Source of the DNA: Neopusillimonas maritima
Lineage (GTDB): Bacteria; Pseudomonadota; Gammaproteobacteria; Burkholderiales; Burkholderiaceae_B
DNA: 64,000 nucleotides
Direction: 5' to 3' (one strand)
Assembly (NCBI RefSeq): GCF_040930455.2
Contig: NZ_CP170494.1
Numbering within the stretch: the first letter of the stretch is position 1; every line of letters begins with the position of its first letter. The position numbers and the translations under genes are program-made. Positions 33,578 through 42,844 of the stretch are shown here, in pieces. Under the pieces are notes generated by a model that saw only the letters and a list, made by a program, of their open reading frames with translations, was not told the origin of the DNA and ran no database searches.

Positions 33578-34044
33578 TAGTAATCTAAACCAAGCTCACG
33601 GGCATTTTCTGCCATTCTCTTTAGAGCATTTGCTTGTCGGGCACGCATATTTCGACCGTACTCAACCAAATCGTCCAACGCAATTCGTCGATGCGAACCA
33701 ACCTTCCTATACGGCAACCTGCCGGCCTCTATTTCTTTAATAACGAAAGGCCGCGAAACATTCAAAAAATTCGCTGCTTCAACCGTTGTGAATTCTTGAT
33801 CTGTTGGCATCAAAACAACCGGACGACCCTCGCTCATTACCCCTAACAGTTGACCAATCAATTTTAATGCAGCAGGCGGTACATCAACCGTTGGGTGTTC
33901 CCCCTTATCCGTCGTTAATGTAATCGACGCCGCTCTTGAATGATCAAGCGCGGCCATAATGCACCGCTGAGCAACTCGCACCATTTCTTTGTCTTTAGGG
34001 CTCAGCGGCGGCGAAACCTCACGAACCCTGTCAATAGCACGCAT
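33577..34044 (-). CDS. Excisionase-like helix-turn-helix antitoxin of the PIN module
   Basis: The 155-residue protein has a C-terminal half with the MerR/excisionase-type helix-turn-helix FTTVEAANFLNVSRPFVIKEIEAGRLPYRKVGSHRRI. An N-terminal region precedes it that probably contacts the toxin. The stop codon shares its last base with the PIN gene start, the typical antitoxin-toxin arrangement. As the toxin is broken, this gene is a solitary antitoxin remnant or a regulator. Confidence 0.82.
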   Translation of the reverse strand: MRAIDRVREVSPPLSPKDKEMVRVAQRCIMAALDHSRAASITLTTDKGEHPTVDVPPAALKLIGQLLGVMSEGRPVVLMPTDQEFTTVEAANFLNVSRPFVIKEIEAGRLPYRKVGSHRRIALDDLVEYGRNMRARQANALKRMAENARELGLDY

Positions 34045-34298
34045 ATGTTTCTCCTTGCATACTTATCCATAACCCACAGGCCAGAAAGAAATCTGACCCC
34101 AAACTCAATAATACACTAAGTGAAATAAATGAAATAAACGAAGCAAATTGCCATTTAATTTCTACATTTTGCATTGTTTCAAAAACACATAAACAAATAA
34201 CCTGCGCAGGAATAAGAATATAACCAGCACAAAAATATAAACATAACGATTCAGTTGTTTGGTTGGGCGCCAACGGTTCCTAGAATGAAAGCACTTTC
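34045..34298. other. AT-rich intergenic region between the PIN antitoxin and cysJ
   Basis: This 254-base stretch contains no gene. It is much richer in A and T than its surroundings. The perfect palindrome CCTGCGCAGG is at 34201-34210, and ATGAAAG-CA-CTTTCAT (34285-34300) runs into the cysJ start codon. It must carry divergent promoters for the antitoxin and the cysJIGH genes. No terminator was seen. Confidence 0.5.
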
Positions 34299-36248
34299 AT
34301 GGAATCAGCCCAACTTATGTTATCGACCTCTTTGCTTTCCACCGCACAACGCAGCCAGGTGGACGACTTAACAACCGAACTGGACCCCAATGCGCTGACC
34401 TGGCTTTCCGGCTACTTTGCCGGCATAGCACAGGAACGCGACCGGCAGGGGCACGCACGCCTGGAGGGCAATGGTAATGCGGTTGAAACAGCAGGTGCCG
34501 CCGTCGTCGCCCCGCTTATCGCATCTGCCGTGGCGCAACCCGAGCCGCAAACGTCGCTTACCGTCACCGTGCTGTACGGCAGCCAAACGGGTAATGCACA
34601 ACGTCAGGCCGAGCAGCTGGCCGCCGACCTGCAAACAGCCGGGTTTGCGGTCAACCTGGTTCGGGCCGATCAATACAACGTGCGCGATCTGAAAAATGAA
34701 CGCTTGCTGTACGTGGTCATCAGTACACAGGGCGACGGCGATCCGCCGGACGACTCAATGGGATTTGTTGAATTTCTAAGTGGTCGCCGTGCACCGAAGC
34801 TGCCCGAACTGCAGTATGCCGTACTGGGGCTGGGTGACTCCAGCTACCCCGAGTTCTGCGGCATTGCCAAAACCCTTGATGCCCGCTTCGCGGAATTGGG
34901 TGCGCAGCGTTTGCAAGCCGTAGGCACGGCCGACCTGGACATTGAAACCGTTAGCGACCCATGGCGTGAAAGCGCGGTAACACATGCGCGGGAACAGGCC
35001 GGCAACGATTTGGCGCCGAATGAACGCCCTACGGGCGCCACTGTGACACCGCTGCATCCGGTTCCACGCACTCTCGCCTATTCCCGCAATCATCCATTCC
35101 AGGCAGAGCTGTTGTTGAATCAGCCGATTATCGGGCGTGGCAGTGTGAAAGACATTCGCCATATTGAGTTGTCGCTGGAAGGCAGCGGGCTGCACTACGA
35201 ACCCGGCGATGCACTGGGCATCTGGCCCAAGCAGGATCCCGCATTGGTTCAGGCGGTGTTGCAGGCTACAGGCCTGAAAGGCGAGGAAACCGTCACATTT
35301 GGGGGCGACACCCGCTCTGTGTACGACTGGTTGCGTCAACACCGTGAACTAACCGTATTAACACGCCCGTTTCTGGAAGCGCATGCAGCGCGTGTTGTTG
35401 AAAATGGAACAAGCCCACGTAAACCACGCGCACGCATACAGCAAAGCACCCCCGAGGGTCTTGGTTTAAGCACTCTGCTGGCTCCGGAAAACAGTGCCGA
35501 CCTGCGCGCCTGGCTCACCTCCAATCAACTATTGGATGTGTTGCAACAATTCCCGGCGCAATGGACGGCACAGGATTTCATTCAGGCCCTTCGGCCACTT
35601 ACTCCCCGCTTGTATTCCATTGCCTCGGCGCAATCAGTAGTGGACGAAGAAGTGCATTTAACCGTTGCCAATATCGCGTACGACACGAACGGAGAGCCGC
35701 GCTGGGGCGTCACCACCCGTTTCCTGAGCCAGCTTGAGGAAGGTGAATCGGTGCCGTTGTTTATAGAAAAGAACGAGCGCTTTCGCCTGCCGGCTGACTC
35801 GCAACGCGACATCATCATGATTGGGCCGGGCACCGGTGTGGCGCCCTTCCGCGCGTTTGTACAGGCCCGCACCGAGGCGGGTGCCGCCGGGCGCAACTGG
35901 CTGTTCTTCGGGAACCCGCATTTTCAAACCGACTTCCTGTACCAAACGGAATGGCAGCAGGCCGTGGCCAAGGGCGAACTGCACCGGCTTGACCTGGCCT
36001 TTTCCCGCGACCAGGCCCAGCGCATCTATGTACAAGACCGCTTGCGCGAACACGCTGCCGATGTGTATGACTGGATTGAAAACGGCGCCCATGTCTATGT
36101 GTGCGGCGACGCCACGCGGATGGCCAAAGATGTACATCAAACATTGCTGGACATTGCCCGCGAGCAGGGCGGTCGCACGCAAGAGCAGGCATCCGAATGG
36201 CTGAACAACCTGGCCGCCCAGGGCCGCTACGCACGCGATGTTTATTAA
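34299..36248 (+). CDS. cysJ: Sulfite reductase (NADPH) flavoprotein alpha subunit
   Basis: The 649-residue CysJ contains a flavodoxin-like FMN domain (TVLYGSQTGNAQRQAEQLA near 88-106; STQGDGDPPDD). An FAD-binding domain follows (RLYSIASAQSV, WGVTTRFLSQ) and a C-terminal NADPH-binding domain (IGPGTGVAPFRAFVQAR, YVCGDATRMAKDV, ending RYARDVY). It passes electrons from NADPH through FAD and FMN to CysI. The start at ATG 34299 has no good ribosome site; ATG 34317 is an alternative. It heads a cysJ-cysI-cysG-cysH run. Confidence 0.96.
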   Translation: MESAQLMLSTSLLSTAQRSQVDDLTTELDPNALTWLSGYFAGIAQERDRQGHARLEGNGNAVETAGAAVVAPLIASAVAQPEPQTSLTVTVLYGSQTGNAQRQAEQLAADLQTAGFAVNLVRADQYNVRDLKNERLLYVVISTQGDGDPPDDSMGFVEFLSGRRAPKLPELQYAVLGLGDSSYPEFCGIAKTLDARFAELGAQRLQAVGTADLDIETVSDPWRESAVTHAREQAGNDLAPNERPTGATVTPLHPVPRTLAYSRNHPFQAELLLNQPIIGRGSVKDIRHIELSLEGSGLHYEPGDALGIWPKQDPALVQAVLQATGLKGEETVTFGGDTRSVYDWLRQHRELTVLTRPFLEAHAARVVENGTSPRKPRARIQQSTPEGLGLSTLLAPENSADLRAWLTSNQLLDVLQQFPAQWTAQDFIQALRPLTPRLYSIASAQSVVDEEVHLTVANIAYDTNGEPRWGVTTRFLSQLEEGESVPLFIEKNERFRLPADSQRDIIMIGPGTGVAPFRAFVQARTEAGAAGRNWLFFGNPHFQTDFLYQTEWQQAVAKGELHRLDLAFSRDQAQRIYVQDRLREHAADVYDWIENGAHVYVCGDATRMAKDVHQTLLDIAREQGGRTQEQASEWLNNLAAQGRYARDVY

Positions 36249-36302
36249 TTAACCGTGCAGCGTTCGCAACGTCAACGTAAATACAGATTGGACTCAAGAA
36301 TC

Positions 36303-37988
36303 ATGACCGCCCCTTTATCACCGCTGGAACAACTGAAGGCCGATAGCCGGCTCCTGCGTGGCACTATTCAAGAAGGACTGGCCGACCCATTAACGGGCGC
36401 CATTTCGGAAGACGACAACAAATTGTTGAAATTTCACGGTAGCTATCAGCAAGACGACCGCGATTTGCGCGACGAGCGCCGTAAACAAAAACTGGAGCCG
36501 GCGTATTCGTTCATGATTCGTGCGCGTCTGGCGGGCGGCGTGGTGTCACCCGCGCAATGGCTGGCTTTCGACGACCTGGCGCGCCAGTATGCCGGCCGCG
36601 GCTTGCGCATTACGACCCGGCAAACCTTTCAATGGCATGGCGTCATAAAGCGCAACTTGAAGCCCACTTTGCGTGCGATTAACGATGCGTTGGCCACCAC
36701 CATAGCGGCCTGCGGCGACGTCAACCGGCAAGTGGTGTGCTCGGTTAATCCATGGCTATCAAACACGCATGCTGAAATTGCGCAATGGGCGCAAAAGCTA
36801 TCGGACTATTTTCTACCGAAAACCCGGGCCTACCACGAGATATGGCTGGACGGCGAAAAGGTGGAATTTAATGCCGCCGAACCCGAGGCGGAGCCGCTTT
36901 ACGGCCCCACTTACTTGCCTCGCAAATTCAAAATCGGTATTGCCGTGCCGCCCTTCAACGACGTCGACGTCTTCGCGCAAGACGTCGGCCTGATTGCCAT
37001 TGTGAACAACGGCAAGCTGGAAGGCTTCAATTTAAGTATCGGCGGCGGCATGGGCGCCTCACACGGCGACGCCACCACCTACCCGCGCGTGGGTAGCGTC
37101 GTAGGGTTTGTGACGCCGGAACAGGTCATTGCCGCCGTGGAGTCGGTAATGATTCTGCAACGCGACTTGGGTAATCGCGATGAGCGCCGCTACGCGCGCC
37201 TGAAGTACACCATTGACCGCATTGGCCTGACGGCGTTTGTGGAAAAGCTGCAGGCCCTGGCGGGGTTCACTCTGGCCCCTGCGCGCGAATTCACGTTTCA
37301 AAGCAATCACGATCACTACGGCTGGTTCAAGGGTGACAACGATTTGTGGCATCTGGGTTTGCATGTGGAGTCAGGACGGTTGTGGGATGCCGATACGCAA
37401 GCACAAAATACGCAGCGACTGTGGCAAACCGGCTTGCGGGAAATAGCCAAAATTCATACAGGAGAGTTTCTGCTCACGTGCAACCAGAACGTAGTCATTG
37501 CCAACGTGAAAAACGCCGACCGCAAACGCATTAACGCCTTGATTAAAAAACACGGCCTGAACACCGGCGAAACATTCAGTGCCCTGCGCCAACACAGTAT
37601 TGCCTGCGTAGCCTTGCCCACATGCGGCCTGGCCATGGCGGAAAGCGAACGCTATCTGCCAGAATTGTTGCCCAAGATGGAGGCTTTGCTAGACAAGCAT
37701 GGCCTGCGCAACACGCCCATTACGCTGCGCCTGTCGGGGTGCCCAAATGGTTGCTCCCGGCCATATTTGGCTGAAATTGCTTTAGTGGGTCGCGCGCCCG
37801 GCCGCTACGATTTGCGCCTGGGGGCCAATGCCCAAGGCAGCCGACTGAACCGCATTTATGCTGAAAACATCGACGAGCCTCAAATTCTGGCGACGCTGGA
37901 TGAGCTGCTGGGTCGCTATGCTGCTGAACGCGCATCTAACGAAGGTTTCGGTGACTTTATCGCGCGGACTCAAGAGGTGACGGCATGA
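36303..37988 (+). CDS. cysI: Sulfite reductase hemoprotein beta subunit
   Basis: The 561-residue CysI has the siroheme/4Fe-4S ligands C435-x5-C441 and C480-x3-C484 (CVALPTC, CPNGC). It also has the RGLRITTRQTFQWHG and NVNRQ-type siroheme-contact segments (CGDVNRQVVCS). It reduces sulfite to sulfide with six electrons from CysJ. The start is ATG 36303; an in-frame GTG at 36255 would add 16 basic residues. It overlaps cysG by 4 bases. Confidence 0.95.
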   Translation: MTAPLSPLEQLKADSRLLRGTIQEGLADPLTGAISEDDNKLLKFHGSYQQDDRDLRDERRKQKLEPAYSFMIRARLAGGVVSPAQWLAFDDLARQYAGRGLRITTRQTFQWHGVIKRNLKPTLRAINDALATTIAACGDVNRQVVCSVNPWLSNTHAEIAQWAQKLSDYFLPKTRAYHEIWLDGEKVEFNAAEPEAEPLYGPTYLPRKFKIGIAVPPFNDVDVFAQDVGLIAIVNNGKLEGFNLSIGGGMGASHGDATTYPRVGSVVGFVTPEQVIAAVESVMILQRDLGNRDERRYARLKYTIDRIGLTAFVEKLQALAGFTLAPAREFTFQSNHDHYGWFKGDNDLWHLGLHVESGRLWDADTQAQNTQRLWQTGLREIAKIHTGEFLLTCNQNVVIANVKNADRKRINALIKKHGLNTGETFSALRQHSIACVALPTCGLAMAESERYLPELLPKMEALLDKHGLRNTPITLRLSGCPNGCSRPYLAEIALVGRAPGRYDLRLGANAQGSRLNRIYAENIDEPQILATLDELLGRYAAERASNEGFGDFIARTQEVTA

Positions 37989-39496
37989 GCGATAACCCGA
38001 AATTATTTCCGGTCTTCATGAATCTGGCCGGCAAGAAGGTATTGGTCGTGGGTGCGGGTGAAGTGGCCGCACGCAAGATACGCCTGCTGCTTGGAACGGA
38101 TGCCGAGATTCATATTGGGGCGATTCATTTCAGCGAAACGGTGCTGGCATTAACGCAAACGACATTCACGTTGCATCACGGACCTTATCAAACGGAATGG
38201 CTGAATGACGCCTGGTTGGTGATCGCTGCCACGCAAGACCGCGAGCTGAATGAACGCATTGCCCGCGAGGCTGAGCAACAGCGTATTCCAGTCAACGTCG
38301 TGGACACCCGTGAACTCTGCGCCTTTCAGGTACCGGCCATGGTTGAGCGAGGTGATTTAAGGGTCGCGATATCGTCGGGCGGCCATGCCCCCGTCATTGC
38401 CCGACGCATACGCGAACGTATTGAAACCTTGCTCGACCCAAGCCTGGGCACACTGATGGCCATGACTGAACGCTATCGCCCGGCCATTCGCCGCGCGCGC
38501 CCATCATTGCCGCAAAGGCGGCAGTTTTATAACTGGTTGCTCGACGGCCCGGTAAGCCACGAGTTGCGTTCGGGCAACCTGGCGCAAGCCGAATTTATGT
38601 TGCTGTCGGCGTTGAAACAAGCGGAAGAGTCGGCCCAAGGCCTGGTAACCCTGGTGGGCGCCGGCCCCGGCGACCCCGGATTACTCACCCTGAACGCCCA
38701 ACGCGCGCTAAATGAAGCCGATGTCATTCTGCACGACCGGTTGGTGGGTGCCGATGTTCTGGCGTTGGCCCGCCGCGACGCGCAGTGCATTTCCGTCGGA
38801 AAGAAGGCGGGTGAGAACCAGAATGCGACGCAGGATCGTATTCACACCCTAATGAAACACTACGCCGAACAAGGCCTGCACGTGGTGCGCCTGAAAGGCG
38901 GCGACCCCTTTATATTCGGTCGCGGCGGGGAAGAACTGCAATTCCTGCGCGAGCACGGTATTGCCTACCGGGTCGTACCAGGTTTAACGGCTGCGCTGGC
39001 CGGTGCCGCATACGCCGGCATTCCCTTAACTCACCGCGATCACGCACAGTCGGTTCGGCTGCTAACCGCCCACCGTCGCCCTGGGCACGATATAGAAAAC
39101 TGGCCCGCTTTGACCCAACCGGGTCAAACGCTGGTGTTCTACATGGGGGTGAAGCAAATTGCAGCACTGCAAACGCAATTGCTGCATCACGGGCAGTCGC
39201 CCGACACCGCCGTCGCTTTTATTGAAAACGCCACGATGAAAACACAACGCGTCATACATGCACGCGTTGCAAACATGGCGGAACAGGCCGGCGAATACAA
39301 CCTGCAATCGCCCGCACTGATTGTGGTGGGTGATGTCGTTGCGCTTGGAAAAGACCTGGCATGGTTTAAATCGGTTATGAACCAAGATACCAATGCACCG
39401 TATGCTTCGCCGTCAACCCCCGAGCACCCGCTTCACGCTCCCCTGCACCGCACCGCCTCGCTTCAGCCTGAACACACAAGCGCTAAACTTAATTAA
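37985..39496 (+). CDS. cysG: Siroheme synthase (multifunctional CysG)
   Basis: The 503-residue protein has an N-terminal precorrin-2 dehydrogenase/ferrochelatase (PVFMNLAGKKVLVVGAGEVA, about 1-215) and a C-terminal uroporphyrinogen-III methyltransferase (LVGAGPGDPGLLTLNAQRAL, RLKGGDPFIFGRGGEEL, about 218-460). It supplies siroheme for CysI, which explains its place between cysI and cysH. The last 40 residues are a poorly conserved tail. Confidence 0.95.
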   Translation: MSDNPKLFPVFMNLAGKKVLVVGAGEVAARKIRLLLGTDAEIHIGAIHFSETVLALTQTTFTLHHGPYQTEWLNDAWLVIAATQDRELNERIAREAEQQRIPVNVVDTRELCAFQVPAMVERGDLRVAISSGGHAPVIARRIRERIETLLDPSLGTLMAMTERYRPAIRRARPSLPQRRQFYNWLLDGPVSHELRSGNLAQAEFMLLSALKQAEESAQGLVTLVGAGPGDPGLLTLNAQRALNEADVILHDRLVGADVLALARRDAQCISVGKKAGENQNATQDRIHTLMKHYAEQGLHVVRLKGGDPFIFGRGGEELQFLREHGIAYRVVPGLTAALAGAAYAGIPLTHRDHAQSVRLLTAHRRPGHDIENWPALTQPGQTLVFYMGVKQIAALQTQLLHHGQSPDTAVAFIENATMKTQRVIHARVANMAEQAGEYNLQSPALIVVGDVVALGKDLAWFKSVMNQDTNAPYASPSTPEHPLHAPLHRTASLQPEHTSAKLN

Positions 39497-39511
39497 ATTG
39501 GAGCACCTTTC

Positions 39512-40201
39512 ATGTACGACACCATGACCCTTGACTCTCCAGAACAACTTGAATCCTGGTCCGCCGCGGAGCGTGTTCACTGGGCCCTGGAAAACCTGCC
39601 CGGCCAGTTCATCCTGACCTCCAGCTTCGGTATTCAATCGGCCGTTCTGCTGCATTTGGTTAAACAGATTCGGCCCGAAATGCCCGTACTGTTTATCGAC
39701 ACCGGTTACCTTTTCCCCGAAACCTACCAGTTCGCCAAAACCTTAACCGAACGCCTGAAACTGAACCTGAAAGTGGTGGCGCCGGCCTGGACGCCGGCCC
39801 GCCTGGAAAGCGTTCACGGCAAGCTATGGGAAAACGGTGTGGAAGGGCTGGACCACTACAACCGCCTGATGAAAGTAGAACCCATGGAACGGGCCTTGAA
39901 CGACCTAAACGTGGGCACCTGGTTCGCCGGCCTGCGCCGTGAGCAAGCCAAATCACGCGCCGACCGGCCGGTGGTGGAACAGCGCAAAGACGGCCGCTAC
40001 AAGGTGTACCCGTTAATCGACTGGACCAACCGCGATATTCATCGCTACCTGACTGAACACGACTTGCCCTACCACCCGTTGTGGGAACAAGGCTATGTGT
40101 CGGTAGGCGACTGGCACACCAGCGTTCCCCTTACGGGCGACATGACCGAAGAGGAAACGCGGTTCTTTGGATTAAAGCGGGAGTGCGGGTTGCATGATTG
40201 A
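39512..40201 (+). CDS. cysH: Phosphoadenylylsulfate (PAPS) reductase
   Basis: This 229-residue CysH has the SSFGIQSAVLLHLV PP-loop, FIDTGYLFPETYQFA, TWFAGLRREQAKSRA and the catalytic C-terminal ECGLH motif. The CC...CxxC cluster ligands of APS reductases are absent, so PAPS is the expected substrate, in line with the APS kinase domain of CysNC. GGAG lies 8 bases before the ATG. It converges on the next operon with only 9 bases between stop codons. Confidence 0.94.
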   Translation: MYDTMTLDSPEQLESWSAAERVHWALENLPGQFILTSSFGIQSAVLLHLVKQIRPEMPVLFIDTGYLFPETYQFAKTLTERLKLNLKVVAPAWTPARLESVHGKLWENGVEGLDHYNRLMKVEPMERALNDLNVGTWFAGLRREQAKSRADRPVVEQRKDGRYKVYPLIDWTNRDIHRYLTEHDLPYHPLWEQGYVSVGDWHTSVPLTGDMTEEETRFFGLKRECGLHD

Positions 40202-40210
40202 GGGGCGCGG

Positions 40211-41350
40211 TTAGGCTACCGCCTCCCCCGTTAATGCTTCATAGCGGGCTATAAAGCCTGGATCGCGCTCTTTCAAGTCTTCATGGCTAACACGCCCGGT
40301 TCGGCGCATATAGTCGTAGGCAAACACCACCGGATCCAGATGCATTTTCCGATCAACCGACTCATACCAATCCAGACTTCTTGCCGCTGCCGTTTGAAAA
40401 TTGGCTGACGAAGTACGACGCAGTTTTTCGAAGTGGGTGAAGGCGGACGGCAAATCTTTCCCGTGTAAATTCACGGCTTCATACAACGCAATGGCATCCT
40501 GCATGGCCATGCGAGTACCCGACCCCAAAGAAAAATGCACGGTTCGCAAGGCATCGCCCAACAGCACAATATTCTTGTAAGACCAATTTTCGTTGCTGAC
40601 GATATTGGCAGAGAACCAAGTCGAACGATTGGATAGTAAGCCGTTACTTCCTAAATCCCTGGCAAATACCTGCTCGCAAAAACGCCGGCTATCTTCATCC
40701 GACATGGCATCGAGCCCGGCCCGCTTCCAGGTGTCAGGATCCACCTCAATCAGGAAGGTGCTTAAGTCTTTACTGTACTGATAACAATGCGCAATGAAGA
40801 CCCCATGCTCCGTTTCCCGAAAGATTAATGAAACCGCATGGAAAAGCTGGCGTGTGCCATACCATGCAAATTTGTTGCGCCGCTTTTCAAAATGCGGTTT
40901 GAAATGCTCAGCGAACTGGGTTCGAACGCCGCTGTTTGCGCCGTCGGCACCCACAATTAAATCGGCCTCGTCCAGTACGCCAATATCATCCACCCGCGTA
41001 TCGAATTTGAAATTAACCCCAACCGACTTGCATTCGTCTTGCAAGACCTTAAGCAAGTCGATACGGGAGGCGCGCGAAAAATGGTTGTTGCGCAGCTGCA
41101 CGTGCACGTCTTTATGCACTACTTCCATATAATCACAACGCTCGTGGCTTGCCGTAAATTTTTGATAAAACTCTGCGTCGGCTTGCTTCAGAAAACTTAA
41201 AGCAACATCGGAAAAGACAACGCCCCAACCGTACGTTGCACCTGCCGGATTCTGTTCATATACGGTAATGTCGTGACTTGCATCGCGCTTTTTCATCAAC
41301 AACGAAAAATACATACCAGCGGGTCCGCCGCCCACAACTGCAATCTTCAT
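40211..41350 (-). CDS. FAD-dependent aryl-CoA monooxygenase (salicylyl-CoA 5-hydroxylase-like)
   Basis: This 379-residue class A flavoprotein hydroxylase has GGGPAGMYFSLLMKK (FAD Rossmann motif), DLIVGADGANSGVRTQF (DG motif) and LLGDALRTVHFSLGSGTRMA (GD motif). The variant GDA-x-TVHFS-GSG motif matches salicylyl-CoA and 2-aminobenzoyl-CoA monooxygenases. The C-terminal old-yellow-enzyme half of the latter is absent. The start is ATG 41350, with GAGAGGGC 6 bases upstream. It is the last gene of an operon with an aryl-CoA ligase and a hotdog thioesterase, supporting salicylate-CoA to gentisyl-CoA conversion. Confidence 0.85.
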   Translation of the reverse strand: MKIAVVGGGPAGMYFSLLMKKRDASHDITVYEQNPAGATYGWGVVFSDVALSFLKQADAEFYQKFTASHERCDYMEVVHKDVHVQLRNNHFSRASRIDLLKVLQDECKSVGVNFKFDTRVDDIGVLDEADLIVGADGANSGVRTQFAEHFKPHFEKRRNKFAWYGTRQLFHAVSLIFRETEHGVFIAHCYQYSKDLSTFLIEVDPDTWKRAGLDAMSDEDSRRFCEQVFARDLGSNGLLSNRSTWFSANIVSNENWSYKNIVLLGDALRTVHFSLGSGTRMAMQDAIALYEAVNLHGKDLPSAFTHFEKLRRTSSANFQTAAARSLDWYESVDRKMHLDPVVFAYDYMRRTGRVSHEDLKERDPGFIARYEALTGEAVA

Positions 41351-41364
41351 AAAAGCCCTCTCAA

Positions 41365-42096
41365 TCAAACACCCACATAACGCTGAACGCGTTGCGTATC
41401 GGCCATTAGCATTTCTGTATCTCCTTGCCAGGCAATACGGCCCTTTTCAATCATGTAATGCCTGTCAGCCAATTTCGATAACGCCTTTACATCTTTATCG
41501 ACCACCAGAATCGATTGCCCGGTGTTCTTTACCTGCGCCAGCGTCTGCCAAATTTCCTGTCGAATCTTGGGCGCCAACCCTTCCGTCGCCTCGTCAAGAA
41601 TCAACAACCTGGGATTCGTCATGAGTGCGCGCCCAATCGCCAGCATTTGCTGTTCGCCGCCCGACAATTGGCCACCGCCGTTAAAGCGTCGTTCACGCAG
41701 TCGCGGGAACAACTCATACACCGAATCCAGCGTCCAACTATGGTTTAAGCCTTTGCGCTTAACCGCCGTGGCAACCAGATTTTCTTCAACACTCAAACTG
41801 GGAAAGATCAACCGCCCTTCAGGCACCCAACCTAAACCCATGGCGGCAATACGATGCATGGCCATACCACGCGTTAAGCGCGAATTAAAATGGATCTCGC
41901 CCTTGCGCACCGTGAGCATGCCCATAATGGTGCGAATCAATGTTGTTTTCCCCATGCCGTTTTTACCCATGAGCGAAACAACTTCACCTTCACCAATCGT
42001 TAACGACACATCGAACAGCACTTGTCCGCGACCATACCCGCTGTCAACCTCCTTGACAGACAACATCGCTTTTGCTCGCGTTTGCGGATTATTCAT
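41365..42096 (-). CDS. livF: Branched-chain-type ABC transporter ATP-binding protein LivF (system 2)
   Basis: The 243-residue ATPase carries Walker A GKNGMGKTT, signature LSGGEQQMLAIGRAL and Walker B LLILDEATEGLAP. GKNGMGKTT in place of the usual GANGAGKST is a known subfamily variant that also occurs in system 3. The start is ATG 42096, overlapping livG by 8 bases; a longer in-frame extension lies entirely inside livG. It feeds the aromatic-CoA operon's importer. Confidence 0.93.
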   Translation of the reverse strand: MNNPQTRAKAMLSVKEVDSGYGRGQVLFDVSLTIGEGEVVSLMGKNGMGKTTLIRTIMGMLTVRKGEIHFNSRLTRGMAMHRIAAMGLGWVPEGRLIFPSLSVEENLVATAVKRKGLNHSWTLDSVYELFPRLRERRFNGGGQLSGGEQQMLAIGRALMTNPRLLILDEATEGLAPKIRQEIWQTLAQVKNTGQSILVVDKDVKALSKLADRHYMIEKGRIAWQGDTEMLMADTQRVQRYVGV

Positions 42097-42844
42097 CGTT
42101 ATCCCCCAGGTAAGCACGCTGCACCACCTCGCTTTCGCGTACTTCATCAACCGAACCACTAAATACAACGCGGCCGGATACCAAAACGGAAATGCGGTCC
42201 GCCAGGGAAAACACGGCATCCATATCGTGCTCAATCAGCAACACCCCATAATGCTGCTTTAGCTCGGCTAATAGTTGAACCATTTGCTGAGACTCGGTCG
42301 GCCCCAAGCCCGCCATTGGCTCATCAAGGACGAGCAGTTGCGGGTTGGCCGCCAATGCCATGGCCAGTTCAAGTTGCCTTAACTCACCGTGCGCAAGCTC
42401 AGCACAGGGGCCGTCACCGGCTTGTGCCAAGCCTACTTTGGCCAACCACTCAGATGCTTTTTTCTGCGCCGCTTCGTACCGATGCGCAGCCTTCCAGAAA
42501 TGAAAGCCAAGCCCGGCATGTGCGCGAACCACTAGCGCAACATTTTCAAGCGCGCTTAATGTGGGGAATACGCTGGTAATCTGAAACGAGCGTCCCAAAC
42601 CCAATTGGGCACGTTCAGCAGTCGTCAGGCCTGTAATATCCTTGCCTTCGAAATAGATGCGCCCGGAATCTGACGGCACCAGACCTGACAACTGTCCAAC
42701 CAGGGTGGTTTTCCCTGCACCGTTAGGCCCAATCAAGGCGTGAATTTCACCTTTTTCAACGGTTAACGAAACATCATCGGTAACACTCAAAGCACCATAA
42801 GATTTCTTCAGGTTCTTAATTTCAAGCAATGGTGTCGTATTCAT
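42089..42844 (-). CDS. livG: Branched-chain-type ABC transporter ATP-binding protein LivG (system 2)
   Basis: This is a 251-residue ATPase starting MNTTPLLEIKNLKKSYGALS, with Walker A GPNGAGKTT, LGLGRSFQITSVFPTLS, the signature-region LAHGELRQLELAMAL and Walker B LLVLDEPMAGLGP. Its start overlaps the livM stop (TGATG). It is the partner of the LivF protein encoded next. Confidence 0.94.
   Translation of the reverse strand: MNTTPLLEIKNLKKSYGALSVTDDVSLTVEKGEIHALIGPNGAGKTTLVGQLSGLVPSDSGRIYFEGKDITGLTTAERAQLGLGRSFQITSVFPTLSALENVALVVRAHAGLGFHFWKAAHRYEAAQKKASEWLAKVGLAQAGDGPCAELAHGELRQLELAMALAANPQLLVLDEPMAGLGPTESQQMVQLLAELKQHYGVLLIEHDMDAVFSLADRISVLVSGRVVFSGSVDEVRESEVVQRAYLGDNDE

Noticed and set aside
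33577..34044. Phage or transposon excisionase
   Set aside because: It has an excisionase-type helix-turn-helix, but there is no integrase or attachment site, and it overlaps a PIN-type toxin remnant, so it is an antitoxin.
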